64,000 bases of DNA from Amycolatopsis roodepoortensis (GCF_014873915.1 NZ_JADBEJ010000008.1:248001-312000), one strand, 5' to 3'. Shown: positions 8,148 to 17,588, numbered from the stretch's first letter. Numbers and translations: made by a program. The notes: generated from the letters alone by a model not told the origin.

Positions 8148-8672
8148 ATGTCTGGATCAGCCGGGCGCTCCGGCGCTCCGAAGCCGGGCCGCCGGCGGAG
8201 GCGCAGGCGGGGAAGGCGGCTGACCACGGTCGACGAAACCTCGGCCGGCGGACTCGTCGTCGACGCCGAACGGGCGAACGCCGCGCTGATCGGGCGGCTC
8301 GACCGGCACGGCAGACTGCTGTGGTCGCTGCCGAAGGGCCACATCGAGGACGGTGAAACGGTGGAGCAGACGGCTGTGCGCGAGGTGAAAGAGGAGACGG
8401 GCATCTCCGCGCAGGTCCTGGAGCCCCTCGGCACCATCGACTACTGGTTCGTGGCCGAGCGACGGCGCGTGCACAAGACGGTGCACCATTTCATCCTGGA
8501 ATCCACCGGCGGCGAACTTTCGGACGAGGATGTCGAGGTGACCGAGGTCGCCTGGGTCCCGCTCGCCGACCTGGAGACCAAACTCGCCTACTCCGACGAG
8601 CGCAAGCTGGTCCGGAAGGCCAAAGAACTCTTCGCGCAGCAACAGCACACCGCCGAGGGAGCACCTGAGTGA
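8148..8672 (+). CDS. NUDIX hydrolase (MutT4-like)
   Basis: A 174-residue NUDIX hydrolase, probably cleaving a nucleoside diphosphate-linked substrate. The NUDIX box runs from GHIEDGETVEQTA through REVKEETGI (GX5EX7REUXEEXGU). A very basic N-terminus (about 12 Arg and Lys in the first 26 residues) precedes the domain. It corresponds in position and sequence to mycobacterial MutT4 (Rv3908), which sits beside pcnA. Its stop overlaps the start of the next gene by four bases, so translation is probably coupled. The ATG at 8148 has only a weak ribosome site. The actual substrate is not evident. Confidence 0.88.
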   Translation: MSGSAGRSGAPKPGRRRRRRRGRRLTTVDETSAGGLVVDAERANAALIGRLDRHGRLLWSLPKGHIEDGETVEQTAVREVKEETGISAQVLEPLGTIDYWFVAERRRVHKTVHHFILESTGGELSDEDVEVTEVAWVPLADLETKLAYSDERKLVRKAKELFAQQQHTAEGAPE

Positions 8673-10816
8673 AGCGGCTTGCCGCCACTGTCCTGTCGAT
8701 CCTGTTCCTGGTCTTCACCGTGTTGCCCGTCGCGGGCGCGCAGGCCCAGGAGCAGCCCCGGCTGCGCGTGGACCTCGACCAGCTGAACCCCCGCGTGATC
8801 AGCTCGACGTCGGCTTCGCTCGCCGTCACCGGCCGGGTCACCAACGTCGGTGACCGGCGGATCAGCAAACTGGGTGTCCGGCTGCAGCTGGGCACGCGGC
8901 TCCAGACCGAGCAGCAGATCGGTGACGTCCTCGCCGGCGACAAGTTCAAGGATCTCGCCGCGACCGAGTTCGTCGACCTCGAGCCGGACGAGCTGGAGCC
9001 CGGGCAGAGCGCCGCGCTGAACCTGTCCGTGCCGCTCGGCCCGTCGTCGAAGCTCCAGTTCCCGAAGACCGGCGTGTACCCGCTGCTGGTCAACGTCAAC
9101 GGCACCCCGGATTTCGGCGGTCCGGAACGGCTGGCGGCGGTCACCCTGCTGATGCCGGTGCTCGGCGTTCCCGGCAAGGCTCCCGGGTCACGTCCGCCGT
9201 CGGCGCCGTCCACGAGCCTCCTGTGGCCGATCGCGAACAGCGCAGTGCACGTCGTCTCCGCCCCGCTCGGCGGCCCGCTGACCCTGGCGGACGAGCGGCT
9301 GGCCGACGAACTGGCCGCCGGCGGACGGCTGGACTCGCTGGTCGAGGCGGCGCGCGCGGCCGAGGCCGACACGAAGGTCTCGTCGTCGTTGTGCCTGGCC
9401 ATCGACCCCGACCTGGTCGCGACCGTCGACGGGATGACCCGCGGCTACCAGATCGCCGGCGGTGCCCCCGGCAAGGGTGTCGAGACCGCGAAGAACTGGC
9501 TCGGCAGGCTGAAGGCGCTGGTCGCGGGCCGGTGTGTGGTCACCCTCCCGTTCGCCGACGCCGACCTCACCGCGCTGACGAAGGTCCGCGCCGGTGACGC
9601 CACCGACACCGCGCTCATGACCACCGCGCTCGGCGGCGCGGGGACGATCAAGAACCTGCTCGGTATCCAGCCGCAGGACGGCGTCCTGTGGCCCGGCGGC
9701 GCCCTCGACTCGCAGACGCTCGAAGCGATCGGCAAGGCCGGCGTCAAGACCGTGCTGACCGATTCGGGCAAGCTCCAGTCCCGTACGCCGCTTTCGAGCG
9801 GGGTGTCGATCGAGGGGACGGACCTGCGCGCGCAGCCGATCGACGCGCTGATCTCGTCCGCGCTGAACGGCTCGGAGTCGACCCAGAACGGGCTCGGCGC
9901 CATCGCCTTCCGCGCCGGGCTCGGCGGGCAGAACGAGGGGCCGGGGCGCTCGCGGCTGCTGATCGCGCCCCCGCGGCACTGGGCCGCGACCGGCACCGAA
10001 CTCACCACGTTCCTGGAGCGGATGGGCGACTTCTACACCGCCGGTCTCCTCAAGTCGGCGCCGCTGCCCGAGCTGCTCGGCGAAAGCCCCTCCGGGACGG
10101 CGTCGGTCAACTACGACCCGAAGGATTTGTCGGCCGCGACCAGCGGCGACGTCACCGCGAAGATGTCCCAGCTGGACAACGAGACCCTGGGTCTGTCGTC
10201 CGCGATGACGATGGACGCCACCAAACGGGTGAATCCGGCCGACGTGATCGCCCCGGTGCGGCTCGCCCTCATCCGGGCCGCGTCGACGTCGTGGCGCGGC
10301 GCGGACGCCGCCACCGTCACCGGCAACGCCCGCGGCGATCTGGAGGCGATCCGCAGCCAGGTCACCGTCGAGCGGCCGAAGCAGACGATCGCGCTGGCGT
10401 CCGGCGCGGCGCCGCTGCCGGTGTTCATCACCAACAACCTGCCGGTCGGCGTCGCCGTCCAGGTCGCGCTGAAGAACAACGTCGGCCTTCGCCCGACCGA
10501 CGACACCCTGTTGCAGGCGCAGATGGTCCCGGCCAACAGCGCCCGTAACCGGCTGCTCCCGGTCGAGGCGCTGCGGGCGGGCCGGTTCAGCGTCGACGTC
10601 TCGCTGACCACGCCCGACGGGACCCCGCTCGGTTCGGCCGCGCGCTTCGAGCTGACGTCCACGGAATACGGCGCGATCACCATCATCATCACCATCACCG
10701 CGGCCGGCGCGCTGCTGCTCCTGTCGTCCCGGCGGATCTACCGGAGGATCAAGGACTCGCGAGCCGATCGGGCGAACGAAACCGCCCCGCGTGTGACCGA
10801 GGACGCACAGGTTTAA
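8669..10816 (+). CDS. DUF6049 family membrane-anchored extracytoplasmic protein
   Basis: A 715-residue protein beginning at a GTG that overlaps the NUDIX stop by four bases. The first about 27 residues form a Sec signal (KRLAATVLSILFLVFTV, then PVAGAQA). The long middle is predicted to lie outside the membrane. A single C-terminal segment (about 668-688, ITIIITITAAGALLLLSS) is followed by a basic cytoplasmic tail, giving type I topology. It matches the mycobacterial Rv3909 position between MutT4 and MurJ and the DUF6049 family; function is unknown, although synteny with murJ suggests a cell envelope role. Confidence 0.85.
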   Translation: MKRLAATVLSILFLVFTVLPVAGAQAQEQPRLRVDLDQLNPRVISSTSASLAVTGRVTNVGDRRISKLGVRLQLGTRLQTEQQIGDVLAGDKFKDLAATEFVDLEPDELEPGQSAALNLSVPLGPSSKLQFPKTGVYPLLVNVNGTPDFGGPERLAAVTLLMPVLGVPGKAPGSRPPSAPSTSLLWPIANSAVHVVSAPLGGPLTLADERLADELAAGGRLDSLVEAARAAEADTKVSSSLCLAIDPDLVATVDGMTRGYQIAGGAPGKGVETAKNWLGRLKALVAGRCVVTLPFADADLTALTKVRAGDATDTALMTTALGGAGTIKNLLGIQPQDGVLWPGGALDSQTLEAIGKAGVKTVLTDSGKLQSRTPLSSGVSIEGTDLRAQPIDALISSALNGSESTQNGLGAIAFRAGLGGQNEGPGRSRLLIAPPRHWAATGTELTTFLERMGDFYTAGLLKSAPLPELLGESPSGTASVNYDPKDLSAATSGDVTAKMSQLDNETLGLSSAMTMDATKRVNPADVIAPVRLALIRAASTSWRGADAATVTGNARGDLEAIRSQVTVERPKQTIALASGAAPLPVFITNNLPVGVAVQVALKNNVGLRPTDDTLLQAQMVPANSARNRLLPVEALRAGRFSVDVSLTTPDGTPLGSAARFELTSTEYGAITIIITITAAGALLLLSSRRIYRRIKDSRADRANETAPRVTEDAQV

Positions 10817-10899
10817 GTGTTTCCGGCCGTTGCCGATTACCCTGGGTCGAACGATGCCGCCGGGCATCACGTAGCCGAGCACCGAGGATTGGGCACGCG

Positions 10900-13185
10900 T
10901 TGGAAAGAGAGCCGGGTGTACCGCCCGAGCGTGCAGGCCGTCCCCGGCGCGAAGGCACTCCGCCACCGCCCCGCCGCACCGATGGGCCGGCACGCCGTCC
11001 GGAGCGTCGCCAGCCGCCCCCGCAGCAGCCTCCGCCCGAACGCGGTGAGCGGCCGCGGCGGGCCACGCCGCCGCCCCCACCGCCGGTCGACGGCCGCCGC
11101 CAGCGGGTGGCGGGCCGTCCCGACGACGAGACACGGCGGCTGAGGCCACCGCAGACCCCGCCCCAGGCACCGCCGCGGAAGGCGCCTCCTGCCCAGGGGA
11201 CGCCTCCGCCGCCGACCCGCCGTCAGCCGGTTCCGCCGCCGCAGGGCCCGCCGCTGCCGCAGCCGTCACAGAACCCGCCGCCGCGGCGTCCGGCGGCACC
11301 TCCGGCCCAACCGCCTCAGGCGCTCCACCAGACACCGCCGCCGCCGCATCGCGGGCGCCGTCAGCCGCCACCGGTCCGCCCGTGGCAGGTCGACCGGCGC
11401 GACGAACCCGACGCGACCCGGTTCATCCCGCGCACCCCCGGCGTCCCGATGGGATCGCGCTGGCCGGTCGCCGACCCCGACGTCCTCCGCCCGTACGACC
11501 AGCTCGCCACGCAGGTCATGCCGGCGATCAAGGACGCGCCGCTGGTCAAACCGCGGCCGGGGGACACCGGCGAGCAGGATGTCGCCGCTCCGGCGAAGGC
11601 GCCGTCGATCGCGAAGTCCAGCGGACGGATGGCGATCGCCTCGCTGATCAGCCGCATCACCGGCTTCGCGTGGAAGCTGCTGCTGGTCGCGGCCATCGGC
11701 GCCCAGGTGGAGAACGACTCGTTCAACGTCGCCAACACGATGCCGAACATCATCTTCGAACTGCTGATGGGCGGCGTGCTGTCGAGCCTCGTGGTCCCGC
11801 TGCTCGTGCGGTCGCAGGACGACAAGGACGGCGGCGAGGCGTACACCCAGCGGCTGGTCACGGTGGCGGGCACGCTGCTCGTGGTCGGGACGACGATCGC
11901 CGTCTTCGCGGCGCCATGGATCACCAAGCTCTACGTCGACGACAAGGGCCAGGCGAATCCCGAGCTGGTCACCGCGTTCGCGTACCTGCTGCTGCCGCAG
12001 ATCTTCTTCTACGGCGTGTTCGCGCTGCTGTCCGCGGTGCTGAACGCGAAGAACATCTTCGGCCCGACGGCGTGGGCGCCGGTGATCAACAACCTCGTCG
12101 TCATCTTCACGATCCTCGTCGTGTGGATCATGCCGGGGAACATCTCCACCGATCCGGTGTCGATCACCGACCCGAAGCTGCTGACGCTGGGCATCGGCGT
12201 GACCTCGGGCATCGTGGCGCAGTCGGTGCTGCTGATCCCGCCGCTGCTGCGGTCGGGGTTCAAGTTCAAATGGCGCTGGGGCATCGACAAGCGCATGAAG
12301 GAGTTCGGCGGGCTGGCGCTGTGGACCGTCGGCTACGTCGCGGTCAGCCAGATCGGCTACACGATCACGACCCGCGTCCTGACCAGCGGTTCGCAGGGTG
12401 GTGTGACCGCGTACAGCAACGCGTGGCTGCTGTTCCAGCTGCCGTACGGCGTCATCGGCGTGTCGCTGCTGACCGCGATCATGCCGAGGATGAGCCGCGC
12501 GGCCGCGGACGGCGACCACAAGAAGCTGATCGGCGACCTGTCCTACGCGTCCCGCATCTCGACGGTGATGCTCGTGCCGATTTCCGCCGTGATGACCGTG
12601 GTGGGCGGTTCGGTCGGTATCGCCCTGTTCACCTTGGGCAAGGGCACCGTCGAGGACGCGTCACGGATGGGCGAGGCGCTGGCCATCTCCGCGTTCGCGC
12701 TGCTGCCGTACGCGCTGGTCATGCTGCAGATGCGGGTGTTCTACGCGATGAAGGACGCGCGGACGCCGGTGCTGATCATGATCGTGATGACCGTGGTGAA
12801 GGTGCCGCTGCTGTACCTGTGCCCCGCGCTGCTCTCGCCGGACAACATCGTGCTCGGCGTGATGATGGTCAACGGCCTCACGTTCGTCGTCGGGGCGATC
12901 CTCGGTCAGGTCTGGCTGTGGGTGACGCTCGGGAATCTCCGGAGCAAGCGGGTTCTCGGGGTGATCCTCTTCACGGTCGTCGCGAGTGTGCTCGGGGTCG
13001 GCGCGGCGTGGCTCGCCGGGCAGATCGTCCCCGACTCGTTCGGGCCTACTTTCCATGCCTGGGTGAAACTTCTGCTGCAGACGGCGGTCGGGATCGTGGT
13101 GTCGTTCGGCGTGCTCATGGCCTTGAAGGTCGAGGAATTGAAGCCCGCCACGGCGAGGATCACCCGGTTGATCAAGCGCGGATAA
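10900..13185 (+). CDS. murJ: Lipid II flippase MurJ with proline-rich N-terminal extension
   Basis: A 761-residue MurJ/MviN, which moves lipid II across the membrane for peptidoglycan synthesis. Residues 1 to about 230 are Pro/Arg-rich and probably disordered in the cytoplasm. From about 240 on there are about 14 membrane segments with MurJ features, for example ARSGRMAIASLISRITGF-like start of TM1 (seen as SSGRMAIASLISRITGF) and NTMPNIIFELLMGGVLS. The only in-frame start before the homologous region is a TTG at 10900. Mycobacterial MurJ (Rv3910) carries a C-terminal pseudokinase and extracellular domain; here these are encoded by the next gene. Confidence 0.92.
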   Translation: MEREPGVPPERAGRPRREGTPPPPRRTDGPARRPERRQPPPQQPPPERGERPRRATPPPPPPVDGRRQRVAGRPDDETRRLRPPQTPPQAPPRKAPPAQGTPPPPTRRQPVPPPQGPPLPQPSQNPPPRRPAAPPAQPPQALHQTPPPPHRGRRQPPPVRPWQVDRRDEPDATRFIPRTPGVPMGSRWPVADPDVLRPYDQLATQVMPAIKDAPLVKPRPGDTGEQDVAAPAKAPSIAKSSGRMAIASLISRITGFAWKLLLVAAIGAQVENDSFNVANTMPNIIFELLMGGVLSSLVVPLLVRSQDDKDGGEAYTQRLVTVAGTLLVVGTTIAVFAAPWITKLYVDDKGQANPELVTAFAYLLLPQIFFYGVFALLSAVLNAKNIFGPTAWAPVINNLVVIFTILVVWIMPGNISTDPVSITDPKLLTLGIGVTSGIVAQSVLLIPPLLRSGFKFKWRWGIDKRMKEFGGLALWTVGYVAVSQIGYTITTRVLTSGSQGGVTAYSNAWLLFQLPYGVIGVSLLTAIMPRMSRAAADGDHKKLIGDLSYASRISTVMLVPISAVMTVVGGSVGIALFTLGKGTVEDASRMGEALAISAFALLPYALVMLQMRVFYAMKDARTPVLIMIVMTVVKVPLLYLCPALLSPDNIVLGVMMVNGLTFVVGAILGQVWLWVTLGNLRSKRVLGVILFTVVASVLGVGAAWLAGQIVPDSFGPTFHAWVKLLLQTAVGIVVSFGVLMALKVEELKPATARITRLIKRG

Positions 13186-13263
13186 CGATTCACGTACGGA
13201 TGGCGCGCGTTCACGGGTCGTATTCTGGGTACCCTCGGGGCGGGAGCTACGCGGGAGAGTGCG

Positions 13264-14862
13264 GTGGATACGAGACGGAGCGAACAGGCAGGGGAGGCCA
13301 GCCAGATGGGCATCCGGGCCCAAGGCGGGTCGCTGGCCCCTGGCCGGGTCGTCGGTGACGGCCGGTATCGCCTGCTCGCACAGTTCGGGGTGGACGAGCG
13401 GGCCGCCGCGCATCTTTGGCGTGCCCGCGATGGGCAGCTGAAGCGGGATGTGGCGCTGACGCTGCTGGTCGGCGACCCCGCGGACGCGGAAGCCGCCCGG
13501 CTGGCGCGCCGGACGCTGGAGCGTGCCGCGCACGCCTCGAAGTTCGGCCACGGCGGGGTCGCGCGCGTCCTCGACGTGCTCAGTCTCGGCAGCGGCGTCA
13601 CCTCGAGCGAAGGTCTGCTCGGTGTCGTCGTCGCGGAATGGACCAAGGGCAGTGACCTGGTCGACCTGGTGGCGCAGCGCCCGGTGGCGCCCGCCGCGGC
13701 GGCCAGGATGGTGCAGGCGCTGGCGGAAGCCGTCGACCACGCCCATCAGAACGGTCTCGTCCTCGGCCTCGATCATCCGCAGCGTCTCCGGCTCACCCCG
13801 GACGGCGCGCTGAAGCTCGCCTTCCCGGGCCCGTTGCCCGAAGCGACCCTTCGCGACGACGTCAAGGCACTCGGCGCCGTCCTGTACCTGCTGCTGACCG
13901 GCCGTTGGGCCCTTCCCGGCGGCCCGGCCGCGATCCCGGCGGCGCCGCACGCGCCGACCGGCCGCGTCATCCCGCCGCGTTCGCTGGTCCCGACGGTGCC
14001 GGTCGAGCTGTCCTCACTCGCCGTCCGCACCATCGAGGACGGCGGCCACGGCGGCATCCGCACCAGCGCGGCCATCCTGCGCGTGCTGGACCAGGTCGCC
14101 GAAGCCGAAGAGCGCACCCAGCTGATCAAGGCCGTCGGCGAGGAAGAGGCCGTCGCCGAATCGGACGGCACGGTCTGGACGACGAAGAAGCCGGTCAAGG
14201 ACGTCGCGCGGCGCAAGAAGCTGGCGTTCGGCGTGACCGTGCTGGTCGTCGCGACCGTGGTCATCCTCGCCTGGGGCGGGATGATGCTGATCAACCTGTT
14301 CCAGGGCGAGTCGAAGTCCAGCGGTCCGAAGATCAACGTCGCCGCGTCCTCCTCGCAGGCCGCGCCGCCGTCGGGCGAGCAGCCGCCGCCCGCTCAGCAG
14401 AAGCCGTCCCCCGCCGTGGGTGCCGCGGTGAAGCCGTCGGCCGTGGCCGTCTTCAACCCGGGCAGCAAGGGCGACAGCCCCGGCAAGGCCAGGAACGCCA
14501 CCGACGGCGACACGGTCACCTCGTGGAAGACCGACCAGTACGACAAGCAGTTCCCGGTGCTCAAGGACGGCGTCGGGCTGGTCGTGACCTTCAAGGACCC
14601 GATCAACCTCACCCAGGTCAAACTCGACGCGGCGAGCCCCGGCTCGAAGGTCGAAATCCGCTCCGCCGACAAGAAGAACCCGAAGCTCGACGAGACGAAG
14701 GTCGTCGGTGCCGGGGACCTCGCGGCGGGCGAGTCGACCATCGCTTTGCAGCAGCCTCAGCAGGGTCAGTACTTCATCATCTGGATCACTCAGCTGGGTG
14801 AAGACGAGGGCGGCAAGTTCGTCACCGAACTGAAAGAGCTGACCTTCCTGCCTGCGGGGTGA
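13264..14862 (+). CDS. Membrane-anchored pseudokinase with discoidin-like external domain (MurJ partner)
   Basis: A 532-residue protein. Residues about 20-290 have a protein kinase fold, but the usual catalytic residues are gone: the VAIK lysine position reads VALTLL, the HRD loop reads LDHPQR, and the DFG position reads AFPG. A single membrane segment follows at about 320-345, then a Ser/Pro/Gln-rich linker and an external domain of about 130 residues with discoidin-like features (TSWKTD, VTFKDPINLTQVKLDA). These are the same parts that form the C-terminus of mycobacterial MurJ, where the phosphorylated pseudokinase recruits the FHA protein FhaA. Start GTG follows GGGAGAG; an ATG at 13306 is an alternative. 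Confidence 0.85.
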   Translation: MDTRRSEQAGEASQMGIRAQGGSLAPGRVVGDGRYRLLAQFGVDERAAAHLWRARDGQLKRDVALTLLVGDPADAEAARLARRTLERAAHASKFGHGGVARVLDVLSLGSGVTSSEGLLGVVVAEWTKGSDLVDLVAQRPVAPAAAARMVQALAEAVDHAHQNGLVLGLDHPQRLRLTPDGALKLAFPGPLPEATLRDDVKALGAVLYLLLTGRWALPGGPAAIPAAPHAPTGRVIPPRSLVPTVPVELSSLAVRTIEDGGHGGIRTSAAILRVLDQVAEAEERTQLIKAVGEEEAVAESDGTVWTTKKPVKDVARRKKLAFGVTVLVVATVVILAWGGMMLINLFQGESKSSGPKINVAASSSQAAPPSGEQPPPAQQKPSPAVGAAVKPSAVAVFNPGSKGDSPGKARNATDGDTVTSWKTDQYDKQFPVLKDGVGLVVTFKDPINLTQVKLDAASPGSKVEIRSADKKNPKLDETKVVGAGDLAAGESTIALQQPQQGQYFIIWITQLGEDEGGKFVTELKELTFLPAG

Positions 14863-14893
14863 CGACGGACACCGGGTCAGTAGGCTCTCCCGG

Positions 14894-15553
14894 GTGACAG
14901 CTGCAGCTCCCACGGACGCGGATCTCATAGCGGCGCATGCCGCCGGAGACCCGCACGCGTTCAGTGAACTGGTCCAGCGACATCGAGACCGCATGTGGGC
15001 GGTAGCCCTGCGCACCTTGCGGGATCCGGAAGAAGCCGCGGACGCCCTGCAGGACGCCTTCATCTCCGCGTTCCGAGCAGCGGGCAACTTCAGAGCGGAA
15101 TCGCAGGTCACGACGTGGTTGCACCGTATCGTCGTGAACGCGTGCCTCGACCGCATCCGGCGGGGCAAGGCAAGGCCGACCGTCCCGCTGCCCGAGACCG
15201 GGCAGTTCAACGAGCCCGCCTCGCCGCGTGACTCGATGTCGGAACGAGAGACGAGCCTGGTCGTCAAGGAAGCCCTCGACCAGCTCCCCGAAGACCAGCG
15301 TGCCCCGATCGTGTTGGTCGACGTAGAGGGATACTCCGTCGCCGAGACGGCGAAGATGCTCGGTATCGCCGAGGGCACGGTCAAGAGCCGATGTGCCCGA
15401 GGTCGCGGAAAGCTCGCGAAGGTTCTCGGACATCTACGGAACCCCGATGCGATTGCGAACGTCCCAACTCACGAAAGCAAACGAGAGCGCGCTACCCCGC
15501 AACGGGGTGCCAGGCGTCCTCAGGGCACGCCGGGTGACGGGGAGGGACGATGA
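14894..15553 (+). CDS. sigM: RNA polymerase ECF sigma factor SigM
   Basis: A 219-residue ECF sigma factor. Region 2 runs over residues about 8-85 (DADLIAAHAAGDPHAFSELV, DPEEAADALQDAF, TTWLHRIVVNACLDRIRR) and region 4 over about 125-180 (QLPEDQRAPIVLVDVEGYS, AEGTVKSRCARGRGKL). Position before a membrane anti-sigma gene and trxB-trxA matches mycobacterial sigM (Rv3911). The C-terminal tail beyond about 180 is basic and unconserved. Stop and next start overlap by ATGA, typical for a sigma/anti-sigma pair. Confidence 0.93.
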   Translation: MTAAAPTDADLIAAHAAGDPHAFSELVQRHRDRMWAVALRTLRDPEEAADALQDAFISAFRAAGNFRAESQVTTWLHRIVVNACLDRIRRGKARPTVPLPETGQFNEPASPRDSMSERETSLVVKEALDQLPEDQRAPIVLVDVEGYSVAETAKMLGIAEGTVKSRCARGRGKLAKVLGHLRNPDAIANVPTHESKRERATPQRGARRPQGTPGDGEGR

Positions 15554-16335
15554 CAGACGAGAGCAGGGGGATCGGTGGGACCGTCGGTCCGCCGTGGTCT
15601 GTCGATGTGCTCGCCGACCTGCACGCAGGTGTGCTGGACGAGCGAGAAGCGGCCGAGCTGTGGCCGCGGGTGAACGCCGACCCCGAAGCACTGGCGATCA
15701 TCGAAGCACTCGAAGCGACCACGGCCGACCTCGCGGAACTCGCGAACGAGCCGGTCGCGCCGATGCCGGCGGAGTACGCGGCACGGATCGACGCCGCGCT
15801 GGCCGCCGAAATGCGGGCGACGCCTGCGTTTCAAGGCGCATCTGAACGGCCGCAGGAGCAGGTCGCCCCGGTGGTGGACCTCGCGGCCGCACGGCGGCGG
15901 CGGAACAAGCGGATCGGCTGGGGCGCCGGGATAGCGACCGTGGCGGCGGCGGCCATCGCCGCCGTGGCGATCGTCGTCCCGACCACGAGGGAGCCGGATT
16001 CGGGCGGTATTGCGCAGCCCGCGCCATCGGCTTCCGGACCTTCGGTCGGCGGAGACGGCGGCGGGGCCGAAGCCCTCGTCGGCAAGGCGATCGGCGTCCG
16101 CGACTTCGGCTCGCTGAAGACCGAAGAGCGCCTCGACGCCTGCGTCGCCGCCGCCGGAATGGACGCCGACGTGCGGCCGGAGGGCATCCGGCCGGTGAAC
16201 GTCGCGGGCAAGGACGGCGTGATGGTGATCTACACCACAGGCAAACTCGCCCAGTTCCGCATCGTCGCCTTCGGTGCCGACTGCGGCCCGGGCAACCCGG
16301 CGGTCCTCTTCGACAAAATCATCGGAGCGAAGTAA
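15550..16335 (+). CDS. Membrane-bound anti-sigma-M factor
   Basis: A 261-residue single-pass membrane protein, start overlapping the sigM stop by four bases. The cytoplasmic N-terminal about 115 residues would bind the sigma factor (VDVLADLHAGVLDEREAAEL). It shows no HxxxCxxC zinc motif. A membrane segment at about 123-145 (GAGIATVAAAAIAAVAIVV) leads to an external domain of about 110 residues containing two cysteines. Same position as mycobacterial Rv3912 (RsmA). Regulated proteolysis releasing SigM is the usual mechanism for such pairs but cannot be seen here. Confidence 0.85.
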   Translation: MTDESRGIGGTVGPPWSVDVLADLHAGVLDEREAAELWPRVNADPEALAIIEALEATTADLAELANEPVAPMPAEYAARIDAALAAEMRATPAFQGASERPQEQVAPVVDLAAARRRRNKRIGWGAGIATVAAAAIAAVAIVVPTTREPDSGGIAQPAPSASGPSVGGDGGGAEALVGKAIGVRDFGSLKTEERLDACVAAAGMDADVRPEGIRPVNVAGKDGVMVIYTTGKLAQFRIVAFGADCGPGNPAVLFDKIIGAK

Positions 16336-16352
16336 CCGCCCGAGACCTCACT

Positions 16353-16398
16353 GGTCCCTCGCTCCCCACCAGCCCCATTTCGGGGGGAGCGAGGGACC
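16353..16398 (+). terminator. Strong hairpin after anti-sigma-M gene
   Basis: GGTCCCTCGCTCCCC at 16353-16367 pairs with GGGGAGCGAGGGACC ending at 16398 around a short loop. It is followed only by a short T run, as is common in actinobacteria. It separates sigM/anti-sigma from trxB. Confidence 0.75.
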
Positions 16399-16485
16399 TT
16401 TGCTACCGCGCTAGCTTTCCTAGCGGCGCTAGAGGTCGGATCTCCGCCGAGGCGCAGGGCAGGAGAAAGTAGCGCCGGTCACCAC

Positions 16486-16512
16486 GGGAACACCGGCCCT
16501 TACGATCGTGTT
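16486..16512 (+). promoter_or_regulatory. SigR/SigH-type ECF promoter for trxB-trxA
   Basis: GGGAAC at 16486-16491, then 18 bases, then GTT at 16510-16512, fits the GGAAT/C-N18-GTT consensus used by SigR (Streptomyces) and SigH (mycobacteria) for thioredoxin operons. It lies 39 bases before the trxB start. Whether SigM can also read it is open. Confidence 0.65.
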
Positions 16513-16550
16513 GAGCCTGGTGAACAGGTCACTACGAGCGGAGGTCACGG

Positions 16551-17546
16551 GTGGCTGCCGAGGAGATCAGGAACCTGATCATTGTGGGATCGGGTCCTGC
16601 GGGTTACACCGCCGCTGTCTACGCGGCACGAGCGCAGCTCGAACCGCTGGTGTTCGAGGGCACTCAGTTCGGCGGTGCGCTGATGACGACGACGGAGGTC
16701 GAGAACTTCCCCGGCTTCCGCGAAGGCATCCAGGGGCCCGACCTCATGGAAGAGATGCGCGAGCAGGCCAAGCGGTTCGGCGCCGACCTGCGCCAGGAGG
16801 ACGTCGAGTCCGTCGAGCTGACCGGTGACGTCAAGTACGTCGTCGCGAACGGCAAGCGCTACGCGGCCCGCGCGGTCGTGCTCTCGATGGGCGCCGCGGC
16901 CCGCTATCTGAACGTGCCCGGCGAGCAGGAGCTGCTCGGCCGCGGTGTTTCGGCCTGTGCCACCTGCGACGGTTTCTTCTTCCGCGACCACGACATCGTG
17001 GTCGCCGGCGGCGGCGACTCGGCGATGGAGGAGGCGACCTTCCTGACGAAGTTCGCCAAGTCCGTCACGATCGTCCACCGCCGCGAGGAGTTCCGCGCCT
17101 CCAAGATCATGCTGGAGCGCGCCCGCGAGAACGAGAAGATCAAGTGGGCGCTCAACAAGCAGATCACCGAAGTCGAGGGTGAGGGCAAGGTCGAGGGCCT
17201 GAAGCTCAAGGACACGGTCACCGGCGAGGAGTCCAAGCTGGACGTGACCGGGTTCTTCGTCGCGATCGGTCACGACCCGCGCAGCGAGCTGGTGCGCGGC
17301 CAGGTGGACCTCGACGAGGACGGTTACGTGCTCACGAAGGGCCGCACCTCGTACACGAACCTTCCCGGCGTTTTCGCCGCGGGCGACCTGGTCGACCGCA
17401 CGTACCGGCAGGCGATCACCGCCGCGGGTTCGGGCTGCGCCGCGGCGATCGACGCGGAACGATGGCTGGCGGAGCACGCCGGTGTCGAGGCCGCCCAGGA
17501 GACCCCTGAGCTGGTCGGTGGCGGCTACGGCGCCACCACCAACTGA
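16551..17546 (+). CDS. trxB: Thioredoxin-disulfide reductase
   Basis: A 331-residue NADPH-dependent flavoenzyme that reduces thioredoxin. FAD-binding GSGPAGYTAA is at residues about 13-22, the redox pair CATC is in SACATCDGFFF (about 142), the NADPH-binding GGGDSAMEEA is at about 160, and the second FAD motif is GVFAAGDLVD. GTG start with GGAGG at proper spacing. It is followed 42 bases later by trxA, forming the usual trxBA operon downstream of sigM. Confidence 0.97.
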   Translation: MAAEEIRNLIIVGSGPAGYTAAVYAARAQLEPLVFEGTQFGGALMTTTEVENFPGFREGIQGPDLMEEMREQAKRFGADLRQEDVESVELTGDVKYVVANGKRYAARAVVLSMGAAARYLNVPGEQELLGRGVSACATCDGFFFRDHDIVVAGGGDSAMEEATFLTKFAKSVTIVHRREEFRASKIMLERARENEKIKWALNKQITEVEGEGKVEGLKLKDTVTGEESKLDVTGFFVAIGHDPRSELVRGQVDLDEDGYVLTKGRTSYTNLPGVFAAGDLVDRTYRQAITAAGSGCAAAIDAERWLAEHAGVEAAQETPELVGGGYGATTN

Positions 17547-17588
17547 CTTTCCCATCACCGGAGTTTCACCACCCCAGAAGGAGACACC

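Noticed and set aside
9188..13358. Long overlapping frames on both strands across the DUF6049 and murJ genes
   Set aside because: Arg/Ala-rich shadow frames without ribosome sites.
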